A stretch of 64,000 nucleotides of DNA from Akkermansia muciniphila. GTDB lineage: Bacteria; Verrucomicrobiota; Verrucomicrobiia; Verrucomicrobiales; Verrucomicrobiaceae. The stretch is taken from assembly GCA_945882215.1 (NCBI GenBank), contig CAMCWM010000002.1, positions 24,904 through 88,903 of the forward strand, written 5' to 3'. The notes under the pieces were generated by a model. It saw nothing but the letters and a program-made list of their open reading frames with translations, was not told the DNA's origin and searched no databases. Shown in pieces: positions 1-12,496 of the stretch (the stretch's first letter is position 1; every line of letters starts with the position of its first letter). The position numbers and the translations under genes were made by a program.

Positions 1-2
1 CC

Positions 3-2174
3 CTCGGAACGCTGAGCGGCGTGCGTGCGAACGGTGATGAATTCCCCATCGAAGCCTCCATTTCCCAAGTCGAGGTGTCCGGCCAGAAAACCTACACGGT
101 GATCCTGCGTGACATCACCGAACGCAGGGAGGCCGAGGAGGCGCTGCGCGCCAGTGAAGAAGAATTTCGCGCCAGCTTTTATTCGGCCGCTGTGGGAAAA
201 GCGCAGGTCGATCCCCACACCGGCCGGTACCTGCGGGTCAATGCCAAGCTCTGTGAGATCACCGGCTACTCGGAGGAAGAGCTGCTGCGGAAGACGTTCG
301 TGGAACTGACGCATCCTGAGGATCAAGTGAACGACAAGGTCGCTCATGAGCGCCTGACACGCGGTGACGTTTCAGGGATCAGCCTGGAGAAGCGCTACGT
401 TGGCAAAGACGGCCGGATTGTCTGGGTGAACGTCAGCACCTCGCTCATCAGCGACGAGGACGGCCATCCTTTGCGCACGCTGGCGATCATCCAGGACATC
501 ACCGCGCGCAAGGAGGCCGAGGAGGCGCTGCGCGAGAGCGAGGCGCGGTTCGCGAAGATCTTTCGGTCCAACCCGGCGGCCATCTGCATCACCACGATGC
601 AGGATGGCAGGTTCATCGAGGTCAACGAGCACTACTGCCAGCTCTTCGATCTCACACGCGAAGAGCTCATCGGCCAGACGTCGTTGAAGCTGGCACTGTG
701 GGATGATCCGGCCACACGAATCATGCTGATGGAACGGCTGCAGGCTCACGAGCTTGTTCGCGACTACGAGACCCGCTTCCGGCGGAAGAACGGAGGCCTG
801 ATTGATGCCGTGATTTCCATGGAGCTGATCGATTTTCCCGATGAGCAGGAGCCGGTGGTCGTTTCCATGTTCTCTGACATCACCGAGCGCAAGCAAGTGG
901 AGGCAAAGATCAGCCGGTTGAACGCCGAACTGGAGCAGCGGGTGATCGAACGCACCGCCCAGCTTGAGGCCGTCAATGTTGAATTGAGCAGCAGCCGGGC
1001 CGAACTCCAAAGCCTCTTTGAATCACTGCCGGGCCTGTATCTGGTTCTCACGCCTGACTTCAAGATCGTGGCCGTGAGCGATGCCTACCTCAAGGCCACC
1101 CTGACGACACGCGAAGGCATTCTGGGCCGTGGATTGTTCGAAGTATTCCCGGACAATCCAGATGATCCGGCGGCAGACGGTGTCTCGAACCTCCGTGCAT
1201 CGCTGGATCGTGTGCTGAGCAATGCCACCGCCGACACGATGGCGATTCAAAAATACGATGTGCGCCGTCCTGACGGCACATTTGAAGAGCACTACTGGAG
1301 CCCGGTGAACTCACCGCTGCTGGACGCGGATGGCCGTGTCCGCCATATCATCCACCGCGTGGAAGAAGTGACCGAGTTCGTGCGGCACAAACAACGGCCC
1401 GTTCAAGACGATGCCGCCTTGAGCGCCCGGCTGCAGCAGATGGAGGCGGAAGTCTTCCAAAGCTCCCAAAAAATGCAGGCGGCCAACAAGCTGCTGGAGA
1501 CAGCCAACAAGGAGCTGGAATCCTTCTCCTATTCGGTCTCCCATGACTTGCGCGCGCCGCTTCGCGCGATGGATGGCTTTTCCCGTGCCGTGCTGGAGGA
1601 CTACGGCCCACAACTCCCTGAAGAAGGCCGGCGCCACCTGCAGATCATCCGCAGCAACACGCAAAAGATGGGGGAATTGATCGACGACTTGCTGACGTTC
1701 TCACGGCTCAGCCGCGCCCCGTTGAACAAGCTGAAGATTGATCCCCGCATGCTCGTGCAATCAGCGCTGAATGAACTGGTGAGCCAGCGTGAGGGCCGCC
1801 AGATCGACCTGCGCATCGAATCACTTCCTGAATGCGAGGGCGATCCCGCGCTGCTGAAGCAGGTCTGGGTCAACCTCCTCTCCAACGCCCTCAAATACAG
1901 CCGCAAACGCGAGACCGCGGTCATCGAGATCGGGTGCACAACGGAAGATGGCATCCATGCATACTTTGTGCGCGACAATGGTGCAGGATTTGACATGCGC
2001 TATGCCCACAAGCTGTTCGGCGTCTTCCAGCGCCTGCACCGGGCCGAGGACTATGAAGGCACCGGCGTGGGCCTTGCCATCGTGCAGCGCGTCATCCATC
2101 GACACGGCGGGCGTGTGTGGGCGGAGTCTGTCGTGGATCAAGGCTCCACCTTTCATTTCACCCTCGAAGAATAA
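3..2174 (+). CDS. Multi-PAS sensor histidine kinase (5' truncated by window edge)
   Basis: The reading frame is open to the left edge, so the true start lies outside the window. Counting from the GTG at 21, the visible part has the end of one PAS/PAC domain (residues 1-36), PAS domains at about 49-165 and 182-300 that each end in DIT(E/A)RK-type PAC motifs, a coiled coil at 297-335, a fourth PAS at about 336-455, and a second coiled coil. A HisKA domain follows with [11 protein letters not shown] (phospho-acceptor His at about 508), then a HATPase domain with the N-box [10 protein letters not shown] and the glycine motif GTGVGLAI. This is the kinase arrangement often found with Rcp1-type regulators. 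The stop is 8 nt before a response-regulator gene, so the two are probably cotranscribed and are likely partners. The input signal is unknown because the N-terminus is missing. No membrane segment is visible in this part. Confidence 0.93.
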   Translation, partial: LGTLSGVRANGDEFPIEASISQVEVSGQKTYTVILRDITERREAEEALRASEEEFRASFYSAAVGKAQVDPHTGRYLRVNAKLCEITGYSEEELLRKTFVELTHPEDQVNDKVAHERLTRGDVSGISLEKRYVGKDGRIVWVNVSTSLISDEDGHPLRTLAIIQDITARKEAEEALRESEARFAKIFRSNPAAICITTMQDGRFIEVNEHYCQLFDLTREELIGQTSLKLALWDDPATRIMLMERLQAHELVRDYETRFRRKNGGLIDAVISMELIDFPDEQEPVVVSMFSDITERKQVEAKISRLNAELEQRVIERTAQLEAVNVELSSSRAELQSLFESLPGLYLVLTPDFKIVAVSDAYLKATLTTREGILGRGLFEVFPDNPDDPAADGVSNLRASLDRVLSNATADTMAIQKYDVRRPDGTFEEHYWSPVNSPLLDADGRVRHIIHRVEEVTEFVRHKQRPVQDDAALSARLQQMEAEVFQSSQKMQAANKLLETANKELESFSYSVSHDLRAPLRAMDGFSRAVLEDYGPQLPEEGRRHLQIIRSNTQKMGELIDDLLTFSRLSRAPLNKLKIDPRMLVQSALNELVSQREGRQIDLRIESLPECEGDPALLKQVWVNLLSNALKYSRKRETAVIEIGCTTEDGIHAYFVRDNGAGFDMRYAHKLFGVFQRLHRAEDYEGTGVGLAIVQRVIHRHGGRVWAESVVDQGSTFHFTLEE

Positions 2175-2182
2175 AAGACCTC

Positions 2183-2635
2183 ATGAACACCTCCGCCATC
2201 ATCGAAATCCTGCTCGTCGAGGACAGCCCGGAAGACCTGGAGCTGACCTGCCGGGCGCTGAAAAACGCCAACCTCGGCAATCACATCCACATCGCCCGTG
2301 ACGGTGCTGAGGCGCTGGATTTCATCTTCTGCGAAGGCCCGCATGCCGAACGCCGGATCGAGGACACGCCCAAAATGATCCTGCTGGACCTCAAACTGCC
2401 CAAGGTGGATGGCCTGGAGGTGCTGCAACGCATCAAAGGCGATCCGCGTACCAAGCACATCCCTGTCGTCGTGCTCACTTCATCCAAGGAGCAGGCGGAC
2501 ATCGTGAAAAGCTACGCCCTGGGTGTGAACAGCTACATCGTCAAACCGGTGAACTTTGAAGGTTTCTCCGCTGCCGTTCAGGAACTGGGCATGTACTGGC
2601 TGCTGCTCAATCAACCACCCAAGCTGGAGAAATAG
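2183..2635 (+). CDS. Single-domain response regulator, Rcp1-like
   Basis: A 150-residue protein made of one receiver domain. It has the acidic pair in LLVEDSPED (residues 11-18), the phospho-acceptor Asp69 in LLDLKLP, the conserved Thr/Ser in VVLTSSKE, and the switch Lys in YIVKPVNF. The loop after beta-3, residues 50-64, is long and polar as in the Rcp1 family, which usually pairs with phytochrome-type or PAS-type kinases. The ATG at 2183 was chosen over upstream in-frame codons because it gives a normal domain start and follows the kinase stop by 8 nt. There is no output domain, so it probably relays phosphate to another protein. The hybrid kinase one nucleotide downstream is the obvious candidate. 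Confidence 0.93.
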   Translation: MNTSAIIEILLVEDSPEDLELTCRALKNANLGNHIHIARDGAEALDFIFCEGPHAERRIEDTPKMILLDLKLPKVDGLEVLQRIKGDPRTKHIPVVVLTSSKEQADIVKSYALGVNSYIVKPVNFEGFSAAVQELGMYWLLLNQPPKLEK

Positions 2636-2636
2636 G

Positions 2637-5708
<3,072 letters not shown>

Positions 5709-5756
5709 AATAATGCCGGCGAACGTCTGGAGGCGTTTGCTGCTCACCAAATAGCA

Positions 5757-6968
5757 TCACTCACGTCGAGGATTCTCGCCGATGTAAGCCGACAGCGCAC
5801 GCCCCAAACCTGCGCCGACTTTGCCGTAGCCCTCCACAGACATCAGCGGGCTGTTCCAGCCGGTTTCGAGTGTGACGGAGATCGTGGAGTCGCCTGCATT
5901 CGCACGCACCCAACCGCTGCTCATGCGGCCGCGTTCTTCATCGGTCTTCACATAGTTCGCGAAGCGATACTTGGGCTGCACTTTGAGCGGCTCAATGATG
6001 CTGGCGGCGGCGAGGTCGATCCAGCGCTGGTAGTTCCGCTGCTGGATGCCGGTCATGCGTTCAAAGGCAAAAGGACCGAAGAAAAAGATCGGATCATCGG
6101 CACCAGGATTGTGCAGATCGATGAAGACATCGAGTCCGTGCTTCACGTGGATGTCGCGGATCATGCGCTGCGCAGCCGCCACCTCGGGATAGATCGGCTC
6201 GGCGGCCCAATCGCGGTTGTGATCGCGCGGGATCGCCTCTTTGCCACCGGCACCGATGGCGGCGTTGTCCACGTCCATGATCGGGATGTAGTGCAGGCAG
6301 GTTTTCGCGCGCAGGGCCTTCGCTTCATCACTGGCATACCAAGTGATGAATCCACGCCCCACCTGGCTGCCACCCGCTTCCCAAGCATGCTGCCGCGAGC
6401 CGATCCAGACTTGATGCGACGCGTTTTCATCGCCAATGCGAATGCCATTCACCAGGCGGCCCCCGCGCGTCTTCGCCAGCTCGAAGCGTTTCGCCTCCGG
6501 CAGCTTCGCCGCGATGTCAGTGAGCAGTTTGTCCGCATCACTCGGCACAAACGGCGGCCCCCACGCCAGCGACATCTGCGCAGCCTCTGCTTTGATCGTG
6601 TAACTCATCACCTTCTCCGCGCTCAGCGTGCCTTTGGCCGATGGTTTCCAGGTTGTGCCATCAACACTGATCCAGGCCTGCCTCGGCTGGCACCAAGCTG
6701 CGGCGAGCACGGTCTTGTCACGAAACGGCTTCGTCTGCGCCTGCACTTCGAGCGTGAATTCTTCGCCCGCCGTGAGCCCTTCGAGTTTGAACGACCACCA
6801 GCACGGCCAGCCGCGCCCTTCATGCAGCGCGGGCATGATGCGCAGCGTCTTCGTGGCTTGATCGAGTTTCACGACCTCGGCGTTGCCGCCTTCGAAATCA
6901 GTGATCACCCGCACCTCCGCATGCGCGATGAGAGTAACGAGGGGAAGAAGGAGCAGTCGTTGAATCAT
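5757..6968 (-). CDS. Secreted M14-type zinc carboxypeptidase
   Basis: About 403 residues with a short signal peptide (MIQRLLLLPLVTLIAHAE). The N-terminal 150 residues form a beta-rich domain, as in cytosolic-carboxypeptidase-like M14 proteins. The catalytic domain shows the M14 zinc site: HxxE in SRQHAWEAG (His194, Glu197), the third ligand His286 in FIDLHNPG, the Asn-Arg pair in RDHNRDW, and the catalytic Glu368 in SVTLETGWN. The predicted role is removal of C-terminal residues from peptides or peptide-like substrates outside the cytoplasm; the substrate is unknown. The ATG at 6968 is preferred to the GTG six bases upstream because it starts the signal peptide cleanly. The gene diverges from the beta-propeller gene with only 27 bp between starts, so the two probably share a compact promoter region. 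Confidence 0.85.
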   Translation of the reverse strand: MIQRLLLLPLVTLIAHAEVRVITDFEGGNAEVVKLDQATKTLRIMPALHEGRGWPCWWSFKLEGLTAGEEFTLEVQAQTKPFRDKTVLAAAWCQPRQAWISVDGTTWKPSAKGTLSAEKVMSYTIKAEAAQMSLAWGPPFVPSDADKLLTDIAAKLPEAKRFELAKTRGGRLVNGIRIGDENASHQVWIGSRQHAWEAGGSQVGRGFITWYASDEAKALRAKTCLHYIPIMDVDNAAIGAGGKEAIPRDHNRDWAAEPIYPEVAAAQRMIRDIHVKHGLDVFIDLHNPGADDPIFFFGPFAFERMTGIQQRNYQRWIDLAAASIIEPLKVQPKYRFANYVKTDEERGRMSSGWVRANAGDSTISVTLETGWNSPLMSVEGYGKVGAGLGRALSAYIGENPRRE

Positions 6969-6995
6969 CCGCACTCAACGTCACGTTCTGGCTTC

Positions 6996-8402
6996 ATGAA
7001 GCATCTGAGCCTCGTTTTTTCCATTCTTGCCTCCACCTGCCTCGCCGACTCGAACTGGCCGCAGTTTCGCGGCGACGGCGGTCTTGGAGTCGGCAGCGGC
7101 AAGCCACCGGTGGAGTTTTCAGCGGAGAAAAACATGAAGTGGCAGGTCGAGGTGCCGTTTGGACATTCGTCGCCATGCATCTGGGGCGACAAGATCGCGC
7201 TCACCGGTCTCGATGGCGGCAAATTGGTCACGTTTTGCCTGAATCGAGCTGATGGACGCGAACTCTGGCGTGTGGCGGCTCCGGCGGAGAAGATCGAGGG
7301 CGCACATCGCATCGGCAGTCCAGCCGCGCCGACATGTTGCACGGATGGCGAGCGCCTGATCGCGTATTTCGGCAGCTACGGTGTGCTGGCGTATGATTGG
7401 AACGGCAAGGAGCTGTGGAAGAAGCCGCTGCCAGCGCCGATCGTTGAGTTTGGCACCAGCGCGTCGCCGATCATCGCGGATGGCAAGGTCATCATTGTCG
7501 CGGATCAGGATGTCGGCAGTTACATGGTCGCGCTGGATGTCAAAACGGGCGCGGAAGTGTGGCGCGTGGATCGCAGCGAGTTCCGACGCGGTTTCTCGAC
7601 GCCGTTCATCTGGAAGCACGATGACATCGAGGAACTCATCGTGTGCGGATCGTTGTGGGTGCGAGGTTATGATTTGAAGGACGGCAAGCAACGCTGGTCG
7701 GTGCGCGGCATGGCGCGGGTGGCCAATGCCAGTCCGGTGGCGGCGGACGGCGTGCTGCTCGTCTCAAGCTGGAACGTCGGCGGTGACGAAGGCGACCGCA
7801 TCGAGATGGAACCTTTTGAAACCTTCGCGGCTGCCAATGACGCGGACAAAGACGGCGTGCTCACGCTCGAAGAATTTCCCAATGGCCCGATCAAGGCCCG
7901 CTACTCGCAGATCGATGCCGACAAGGATGGCAAGGTCACGAAGACGGAGTATGAGGTCATTCGCGGCATGTTTGCCGACGCGGTGAATCAACTCTTCGCC
8001 ATCAAGCCCGGCGGCAGCGGCGACATCACGAACACGCACGTCGTCTGGCAGGTGAACAAGCACCTGCCGTATGTCTCCTCGCCCATCGCAGTGAATGGAC
8101 GCGTCTTCACGATGAAAAGTGGCGGTCTCGCCAGTGCCTACGACGCCAGAAGCGGCAGCCCGATTTACCAGGCCGAGCGCGTCGATGCCTCCGGCGATTA
8201 CTACGCCTCCGCCGTCAGCGCTGATGGCCGTGTGTATGTCGTTTCGCAACGTGGCACCGTCGTCGTGCTCGATGCGACGAGCGATACGCTGAAGGTGCTG
8301 GCGCGAAATGACCTCAAGGCGTCTGTGTTTGCCTCACCGGCCATCGTCGATGGCGTGATCTATGTGCGAACCGACAAGCATCTGTTTGCGTTTGCTCAAT
8401 GA
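6996..8402 (+). CDS. Secreted PQQ-like beta-propeller protein with two EF-hands
   Basis: 468 residues, signal peptide MKHLSLVFSILASTCLAD. The WPQFRGDGG motif just after the signal is typical of the planctomycete/verrucomicrobial outer-membrane-assembly-like PQQ propeller family. Repeated blades contain VxALDVKTGAEVWR-type strands. Between blades, at residues 280-320, there are two canonical calcium loops, DADKDGVLTLEE and DADKDGKVTKTE, each with acidic residues at positions 1, 3, 5 and 12. No PQQ-dehydrogenase active site is evident, so a binding or scaffolding role is more likely than catalysis. The ATG at 6996 was chosen because everything upstream in frame is antisense to the carboxypeptidase gene. 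Its 3' end overlaps the convergent MFS gene by 7 nt. Confidence 0.88.
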   Translation: MKHLSLVFSILASTCLADSNWPQFRGDGGLGVGSGKPPVEFSAEKNMKWQVEVPFGHSSPCIWGDKIALTGLDGGKLVTFCLNRADGRELWRVAAPAEKIEGAHRIGSPAAPTCCTDGERLIAYFGSYGVLAYDWNGKELWKKPLPAPIVEFGTSASPIIADGKVIIVADQDVGSYMVALDVKTGAEVWRVDRSEFRRGFSTPFIWKHDDIEELIVCGSLWVRGYDLKDGKQRWSVRGMARVANASPVAADGVLLVSSWNVGGDEGDRIEMEPFETFAAANDADKDGVLTLEEFPNGPIKARYSQIDADKDGKVTKTEYEVIRGMFADAVNQLFAIKPGGSGDITNTHVVWQVNKHLPYVSSPIAVNGRVFTMKSGGLASAYDARSGSPIYQAERVDASGDYYASAVSADGRVYVVSQRGTVVVLDATSDTLKVLARNDLKASVFASPAIVDGVIYVRTDKHLFAFAQ

Positions 8403-9670
8403 GCGGGCATGCCGTCGAACATGTTCGGTTTGGTTTTGAGCAGCAGCCAGAACAGCGCGGCACTGGCATACAGCGCGGTAAAGCCGATCAGTACCGCATC
8501 CCATCCGCCGGCATTCGCTAGGAGCCATGGCACTACGACCGGAAACGCCGCCGCGCCGAGGTTGCCGCACATGTTCATCACGCCGCTGACTGTGGCGACG
8601 TGCGAGCCGCCGACATGCATCATCACCGTGCTCACGCAGGGATTGGCCACCGCCGCGCAGAACATGCCGAGACTGATGATCAGCACGGCTGCAAGCGCAT
8701 TGCTGACAAACCAGGCCGAGAACACCAGGCAGGCACAAACAAACAACGCGATGGCCGGGATGCCCTGCCGGGCGAGTCGCTGGCTGCCGGTCTTGCGCAG
8801 CACCGCATCCGACACCGCGCCACCGAGCAGCGAACCGGTCAGATCGCCGATGAGCGGCAGCGCGGTGAGCCAGCCAGACGTGATCAACTCCACACCGCGC
8901 GCCTCCTGCAGATACGTCGTGAACCAAGTGCCGAAGAAAATGTAGCCCGCCGAACGAAACGCCTGCTGCACGCAGATGCACCACATCGCCGGGCTCGTCA
9001 TCAGCAACCGCCACGGCATGGAGGGTGGCTTTGCATCCACGTTCTGCGCACGCTCCGAGCCGGCGGTGATCAGTTGCAGCTCCGCTTCATTCACCGCTGC
9101 ATGCTCCGCTGGATGATTGCGAAACCAACGGGTGAACCACACAGCCCACACGATGCCCGGCAGCGCATACCACAGGAACATCGGTCGCCAGCCACAGGTG
9201 AGCACCAGCGCTGCCGTCAGAGGCGCACCCACGATGCTTCCCGCCGACATGAATCCGCCGAAAGCGCCCGATGCCAGGCCCTGTCCCGCACGCGGAAACC
9301 AGCGTGCCATCACCGAAATCGCGACCGGCACGAGACCGGCCTGCGCCACGCCCACCAGCGCGCGCGACACGACCATCGACGCAAAGCCACCCATGCCAAA
9401 TAACGCTGTGGCGAGGGACCAGAGCACCGCAAACAACGGCAGCGCTCGCCGCGCACCCAAGCGCAGGGAAAGTGCCGCCGCAGGAATCTGACACAGCGCA
9501 TACGCCCAAAAGAACGCGCTACTCAACCAGCCGGACTGCTCCTTCGTCAGCCCCAAGTCCGCACGGATCGTGCTTTCCGCCGTCCCCACCGCATTGCGCG
9601 TGAGATAAGCCAAAGCCGCAGCCATGCAGAGACCGGCGAGGACGATGAAGCGGGTGTTGCTGGCTTTCAT
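8396..9670 (-). CDS. MFS transporter, ACS (anion:cation symporter) family
   Basis: 424 residues with about 12 hydrophobic helices. The N-terminal half has the YLTRNAVGTAESTI segment and the RLGARRALPLFAVLWSL loop, typical of the ACS family that includes ExuT and DgoT, which import hexuronates, galactonate and similar sugar acids. It lies 10 nt downstream of the galactonate-dehydratase-like gene on the same strand, which supports uptake of the enzyme's substrate. The exact substrate cannot be read from sequence; D-galactonate or a related aldonate is the best guess. The start at 9670 gives a normal amphipathic N-terminus before the first helix. Confidence 0.87.
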   Translation of the reverse strand: MKASNTRFIVLAGLCMAAALAYLTRNAVGTAESTIRADLGLTKEQSGWLSSAFFWAYALCQIPAAALSLRLGARRALPLFAVLWSLATALFGMGGFASMVVSRALVGVAQAGLVPVAISVMARWFPRAGQGLASGAFGGFMSAGSIVGAPLTAALVLTCGWRPMFLWYALPGIVWAVWFTRWFRNHPAEHAAVNEAELQLITAGSERAQNVDAKPPSMPWRLLMTSPAMWCICVQQAFRSAGYIFFGTWFTTYLQEARGVELITSGWLTALPLIGDLTGSLLGGAVSDAVLRKTGSQRLARQGIPAIALFVCACLVFSAWFVSNALAAVLIISLGMFCAAVANPCVSTVMMHVGGSHVATVSGVMNMCGNLGAAAFPVVVPWLLANAGGWDAVLIGFTALYASAALFWLLLKTKPNMFDGMPAH

Positions 9671-9680
9671 GTGTGGAAGA

Positions 9681-10859
9681 TCACCAATCCGTCACCGCGC
9701 CATCCGGGCTGAACTCTCGCAGCACGATCTCCTGCTGGAAGGGATGCTTCTTCACCTCGGCTTCGTTGATGGTGATGCCGAGGCCGGGCTTGGTGTTGGG
9801 GCGGACGATGCGCCCTTTGGTTTCGATGGTGAAGCCTTCTTCGACCACATCCTGCCGCCACGGCACGTCGTTGTGGACGGTTTCGCAGATGATGTAGCTC
9901 GGCTGGCTGAAACCGAACTCCAGCGACGCGGCGGTGCTGACGGGGCCTTGTGGATTGTGCGGTGCCAAAGCGATGCGATGCGCCTCGGCGAGCGCGGCGA
10001 TGCGTTTCGCGGCGCTGAGGCCGCCGCAGTGCGTGATGTCGAGCTGGCAGATTTCGACGGCACGTTTCTCGAACATGTCTTTGAAGGCCTCCAGGTTCGT
10101 CACGCGCTCGCCGCTGGCCACAGGCGTGGTGAGGGCGGCGTTGATCTTCGCCAGGCCATCGACGGCCTCCGACCAGCAGGGCTCCTCGAAGAAGTAGAGG
10201 CCGAAATCGTCGAGTGCTTTACCGAATTTCAGCCCCATGGCCGGCGAGGGCCGCGCATGGCAATCGACCATGATGTCGATGTCAGGCCCCACGGCCTCGC
10301 GCATGGCCGCGACGGCTGCGGCAGCGGCACGAACGGGTTTCATGCCCTCGATGGGCATCGTGCTCGGCACGGCCATGCTTTTGAAGGCGGTGTAACCATC
10401 CGCCACGGCCTGCTGCGCCAGTTCGGCGAAGCGTTTGGCGTTGTCGGCGGGCGTCTGATAAAAATCCTCCATCTTCCCGCCGCCGAGGTGGCAGTAAGTG
10501 CGCACCCAATCACGCACCGGCCCGCCGAAGACCTTCGAGAGCGGCATGTTCGCCACTTTGCCCACGATGTCCCACAACGCGAGGTCGATGCCCGCGATCG
10601 CCGTGGCCCGCACAATGCCGTGCCCATGCCAAAAGTGCTGCCGATACATCATCTGCCACAGATACTCCACCCGCGTCGGGTCCTCGCCGATGAGCAGATG
10701 CGACATGTCTTCAATCGCCCCCACGATGCTGCGCGTGTGCCATTCCAGCGTCGCCTCCCCCCAGCCGATGAGGCCGGGCTGGTCGGTGACAACTTTGACA
10801 AAGACCCAGTTTCGCATCCGCGCATGGCAGACGAGGGTTTCGATTGAAGTGATTTTCAT
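9681..10859 (-). CDS. Mandelate racemase/enolase-superfamily sugar-acid dehydratase, galactonate dehydratase-like
   Basis: 392 residues, full-length for the mandelate-racemase branch of the enolase superfamily. Metal ligands are visible as Asp199 (MVDCHARPS), Glu225 (YFFEEPC) and Glu251 (ASGERV). The acid/base histidines are His201, two residues after the first ligand, and His301 in LAPHNPQGP. The DxH pair plus the C-terminal His is the pattern of D-galactonate dehydratase (DgoD) and acid-sugar dehydratases, which convert an aldonate to its 2-keto-3-deoxy derivative. Operon with the MFS gene 10 nt downstream. No KDG kinase or aldolase is visible nearby, so the pathway must continue elsewhere. 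The family assignment is firm; the D-galactonate specificity is inferred. There is no clear Shine-Dalgarno on this strand. Confidence 0.85.
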   Translation of the reverse strand: MKITSIETLVCHARMRNWVFVKVVTDQPGLIGWGEATLEWHTRSIVGAIEDMSHLLIGEDPTRVEYLWQMMYRQHFWHGHGIVRATAIAGIDLALWDIVGKVANMPLSKVFGGPVRDWVRTYCHLGGGKMEDFYQTPADNAKRFAELAQQAVADGYTAFKSMAVPSTMPIEGMKPVRAAAAAVAAMREAVGPDIDIMVDCHARPSPAMGLKFGKALDDFGLYFFEEPCWSEAVDGLAKINAALTTPVASGERVTNLEAFKDMFEKRAVEICQLDITHCGGLSAAKRIAALAEAHRIALAPHNPQGPVSTAASLEFGFSQPSYIICETVHNDVPWRQDVVEEGFTIETKGRIVRPNTKPGLGITINEAEVKKHPFQQEIVLREFSPDGAVTDW

Positions 10860-10943
10860 GGGGTAGGAGGACGGTTTTAGAACCGCTGATAAGACGCTGA
10901 TGGAACGCTGATCTACTGCTCCGCATCACATTTTGTGAAAACC

Positions 10944-10957
10944 GAAGTTTACACTTC
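10944..10957. promoter_or_regulatory. Imperfect 14-bp dyad upstream of higB
   Basis: gaagtttacacttc matches its own reverse complement at 12 of 14 positions and lies 33 bp before the GTG of the toxin gene. HigA-type antitoxins normally bind dyads in their own promoter, so this is a candidate operator. A TTTACA hexamer inside it could be part of a -35 element. Confidence 0.35.
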
Positions 10958-10989
10958 CTCTCGTTCCGTTTTTGCGTATTTTTCTTCCC

Positions 10990-11268
10990 GTGATCACTCA
11001 CTTCGCGGACAAAAACACGCAGGCCATCTTCAAAGGCGAAGCGGTCAAGCGCGTCCCGCTGGAGCTTCAGCAGAACGTTCTGCGCAAGCTCCAGACCTTG
11101 GATGCCGCCACCTGCATCGCCGATCTTCAGGCCATCCCCGGCCTGCATTGCAAAGTCTATATCACACCGCTGTGGAGCATCCGGGTAAACAGCCAGTATC
11201 GCATCACGTTCACTTTCACCGAGTCGCCGATGGATGTCCGCAACGTGATGTATGCAGACTACCACTGA
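10990..11268 (+). CDS. higB: HigB-type (RelE superfamily) toxin
   Basis: 92 residues from a GTG start; a TTG six codons upstream is possible but gives a poorer family fit. The FADKNTQAIFKGE start, the central RKLQTLDAAT helix, SIRVNSQYRITF strand and the terminal DYH are the hallmarks of the HigB/RelE plasmid-maintenance toxin family, ribosome-dependent mRNA interferases. The basic residues and the Arg-x-Thr-Phe strand match the expected RNA-binding face. The antitoxin gene follows 43 nt downstream, giving the toxin-first order usual for higBA. It sits at the edge of an AT-richer stretch that may have been acquired. Confidence 0.88.
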   Translation: MITHFADKNTQAIFKGEAVKRVPLELQQNVLRKLQTLDAATCIADLQAIPGLHCKVYITPLWSIRVNSQYRITFTFTESPMDVRNVMYADYH

Positions 11269-11311
11269 AGCGGCTCTGCCGCAGCCCAACAATCCAACCC
11301 ATCCAAACATC

Positions 11312-11644
11312 ATGAACACACGCACGAAGAAGAAGCAGACCGCAGCCTTGACGCCCGCCCACCCTGGCGAGATCCTGCTCAAAGAGTTCCTTGAGCCGGC
11401 GGGCATCAGCCAAGCCAGGCTGTCGCAGGCCACCGGCCTCACCGTGAGCCGCATCAATGATCTGGTCAAAGGACGGCGTGGCATCACGCCTGACAGCGCC
11501 ATCCGGCTGGGGGCCGCTTTCGGCATCAGCCCCGGCTTCTGGCTCAATCTCCAGGCCGACTACGACACGCGCATGGCCATGATCGAGAACGGCAGGGAAT
11601 ACTCCGCCATTGCCAAGATGCCGGAGCTTGCCGCTGCCGCATAG
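11312..11644 (+). CDS. higA: HigA-type antitoxin, XRE-family HTH
   Basis: 110 residues. HPGEILLKEFLEPAGISQ starts the standard HigA fold. The helix-turn-helix lies at about residues 38-60 (QARLSQATGLTVSRINDLVKG), followed by the ITPDSAIRLGAAFG and FWLNLQADYD segments of this family. It neutralises the HigB toxin encoded just upstream and probably represses the shared promoter. The ATG at 11312 gives a short basic leader (NTRTKKKQ) before the conserved domain. Upstream in-frame codons would overlap the toxin gene and were not chosen. Confidence 0.9.
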   Translation: MNTRTKKKQTAALTPAHPGEILLKEFLEPAGISQARLSQATGLTVSRINDLVKGRRGITPDSAIRLGAAFGISPGFWLNLQADYDTRMAMIENGREYSAIAKMPELAAAA

Positions 11645-11724
11645 AAAACTTGGCATCCCGGTCATGGCCTGACCGCATGCGAAACCACCACGCCCGATGA
11701 CGCTGTATCAATTCACCGTGATCG

Positions 11725-11750
11725 AAAAATGCCAGGCACATAGCCTGGCA
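11725..11750 (-). terminator. Intrinsic terminator for minus-strand transcription
   Basis: A perfect 8-bp stem, tgccaggc (11730-11737) with gcctggca (11743-11750), and a 5-nt loop. On the minus strand the stem is followed at once by five T residues. This is a standard Rho-independent terminator for transcription coming from the minus-strand genes at 11.8-12.5 kb. On the plus strand there is no T run, so it should not end higBA transcription. Confidence 0.65.
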
Positions 11751-11810
11751 AGGACGGAGTCGTCAGTTCTGCGTAGGACACGGGTAATATAGCTGCACAG
11801 CGAGAGTTTG

Positions 11811-12086
11811 TTACGATGTGAGAGGGTGTGTGCGCTGGGTAGTCGGATAGGTCGGCCTTTCCTGAAGAAGTAGCCGGGCACTTTCCCTGTCGAGGTTATG
11901 CATTGAAAGCATCCGGGGAAACATTTGGCGGCATTGCCAATAGGGGTTCTCGGGTTCACCAAACTCGCCCAATATGAAAACTTGCTGATACGGGCATTTC
12001 GGGCGGCGCATCATGAGGTGAATGGCGACTTTTACCCAGTCAAACCTAAAGCAAGTTTCCTGCTCAATATGGACTACAAGCCGCAA
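11811..12086 (-). CDS. Hypothetical protein, not recognised (weak)
   Basis: An open frame of up to 91 codons from a TTG. It overlaps the end of the next upstream frame by 13 nt and ends 61 nt before a good terminator on the same strand. The translation has a protein-like mix of hydrophobic and aromatic residues (for example EPENPYWQCRQMFPRM) but no motif I recognise. An alternative is that it is the frameshifted C-terminal half of the upstream frame, since the two occupy different phases around 12080. The DNA is AT-richer than its neighbours. If neither frame is real, 11645-12663 would be a gene-free stretch holding only the terminator. Confidence 0.35.
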   Translation of the reverse strand: MRLVVHIEQETCFRFDWVKVAIHLMMRRPKCPYQQVFILGEFGEPENPYWQCRQMFPRMLSMHNLDRESARLLLQERPTYPTTQRTHPLTS

Positions 12087-12496
12087 GTCGCCCCCGCTGC
12101 CTTCTTCAACTTTTTCTCTTCGAGGAAATTGATTAGATCCTCAGTGCCTGGATTCTCCCGACGCCTGTAACTCACCAACTGGCACTGGTGAAACTCACGC
12201 TCCGCTGGCCCGTCCGGTCCTAGATCGGGAACGAGAACAACGTCCCAGTCGTCAAGCTCCCCCACCTTGCCAGAAAAAAGGTCTTCCATGGTCACACATC
12301 CAGGCTGGCTGCCGCGCTCTGGAAAGCCTATCAGGAATCTCTTCCCTTCATGGTGCTCCAGGCAAAGGGTGAAAATGCATGCACTCCATATCTCTCCGAT
12401 CCTTCTCTTTAGCTTCGCTCCAGTCTGACGACGGCTCTCGATGGTCTCGACCAACGTCTTGAGATCTACGCAGTAAAAGTGGCAGTTCGGTTTCAC
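12074..12496 (-). CDS. Hypothetical protein, not recognised
   Basis: 140 residues from a GTG start. The composition is protein-like: an N-terminal FYCVDLKTLVETIESRR helix, a central strand-rich segment (RFLIGFPERG, WDVVLVPDLGPDG) and a basic C-terminal EEKKLKKAAG. No family is recognised and there is no signal peptide or membrane helix. It is followed by a second overlapping frame and a terminator on the same strand, which supports a real transcription unit. It lies between HigBA and the ceramidase-like gene in AT-richer DNA, consistent with an acquired cargo gene. It could be a degraded gene. Confidence 0.5.
   Translation of the reverse strand: MKPNCHFYCVDLKTLVETIESRRQTGAKLKRRIGEIWSACIFTLCLEHHEGKRFLIGFPERGSQPGCVTMEDLFSGKVGELDDWDVVLVPDLGPDGPAEREFHQCQLVSYRRRENPGTEDLINFLEEKKLKKAAGATCGL

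Noticed and set aside
3..2174. Phytochrome assignment for the first kinase
   Set aside because: No GAF/PHY or chromophore-binding region is visible in the part present; only PAS domains are seen.
9624..10847. Long plus-strand open frame antisense to the dehydratase gene
   Set aside because: Shadow frame in high-GC DNA; the minus-strand protein has all enolase-superfamily residues. The antisense translation is His/Arg-rich and matches nothing.
11708..11962. 84-codon minus-strand frame in the AT-richer region
   Set aside because: It runs through the terminator hairpin and overlaps a longer minus-strand frame in another phase.
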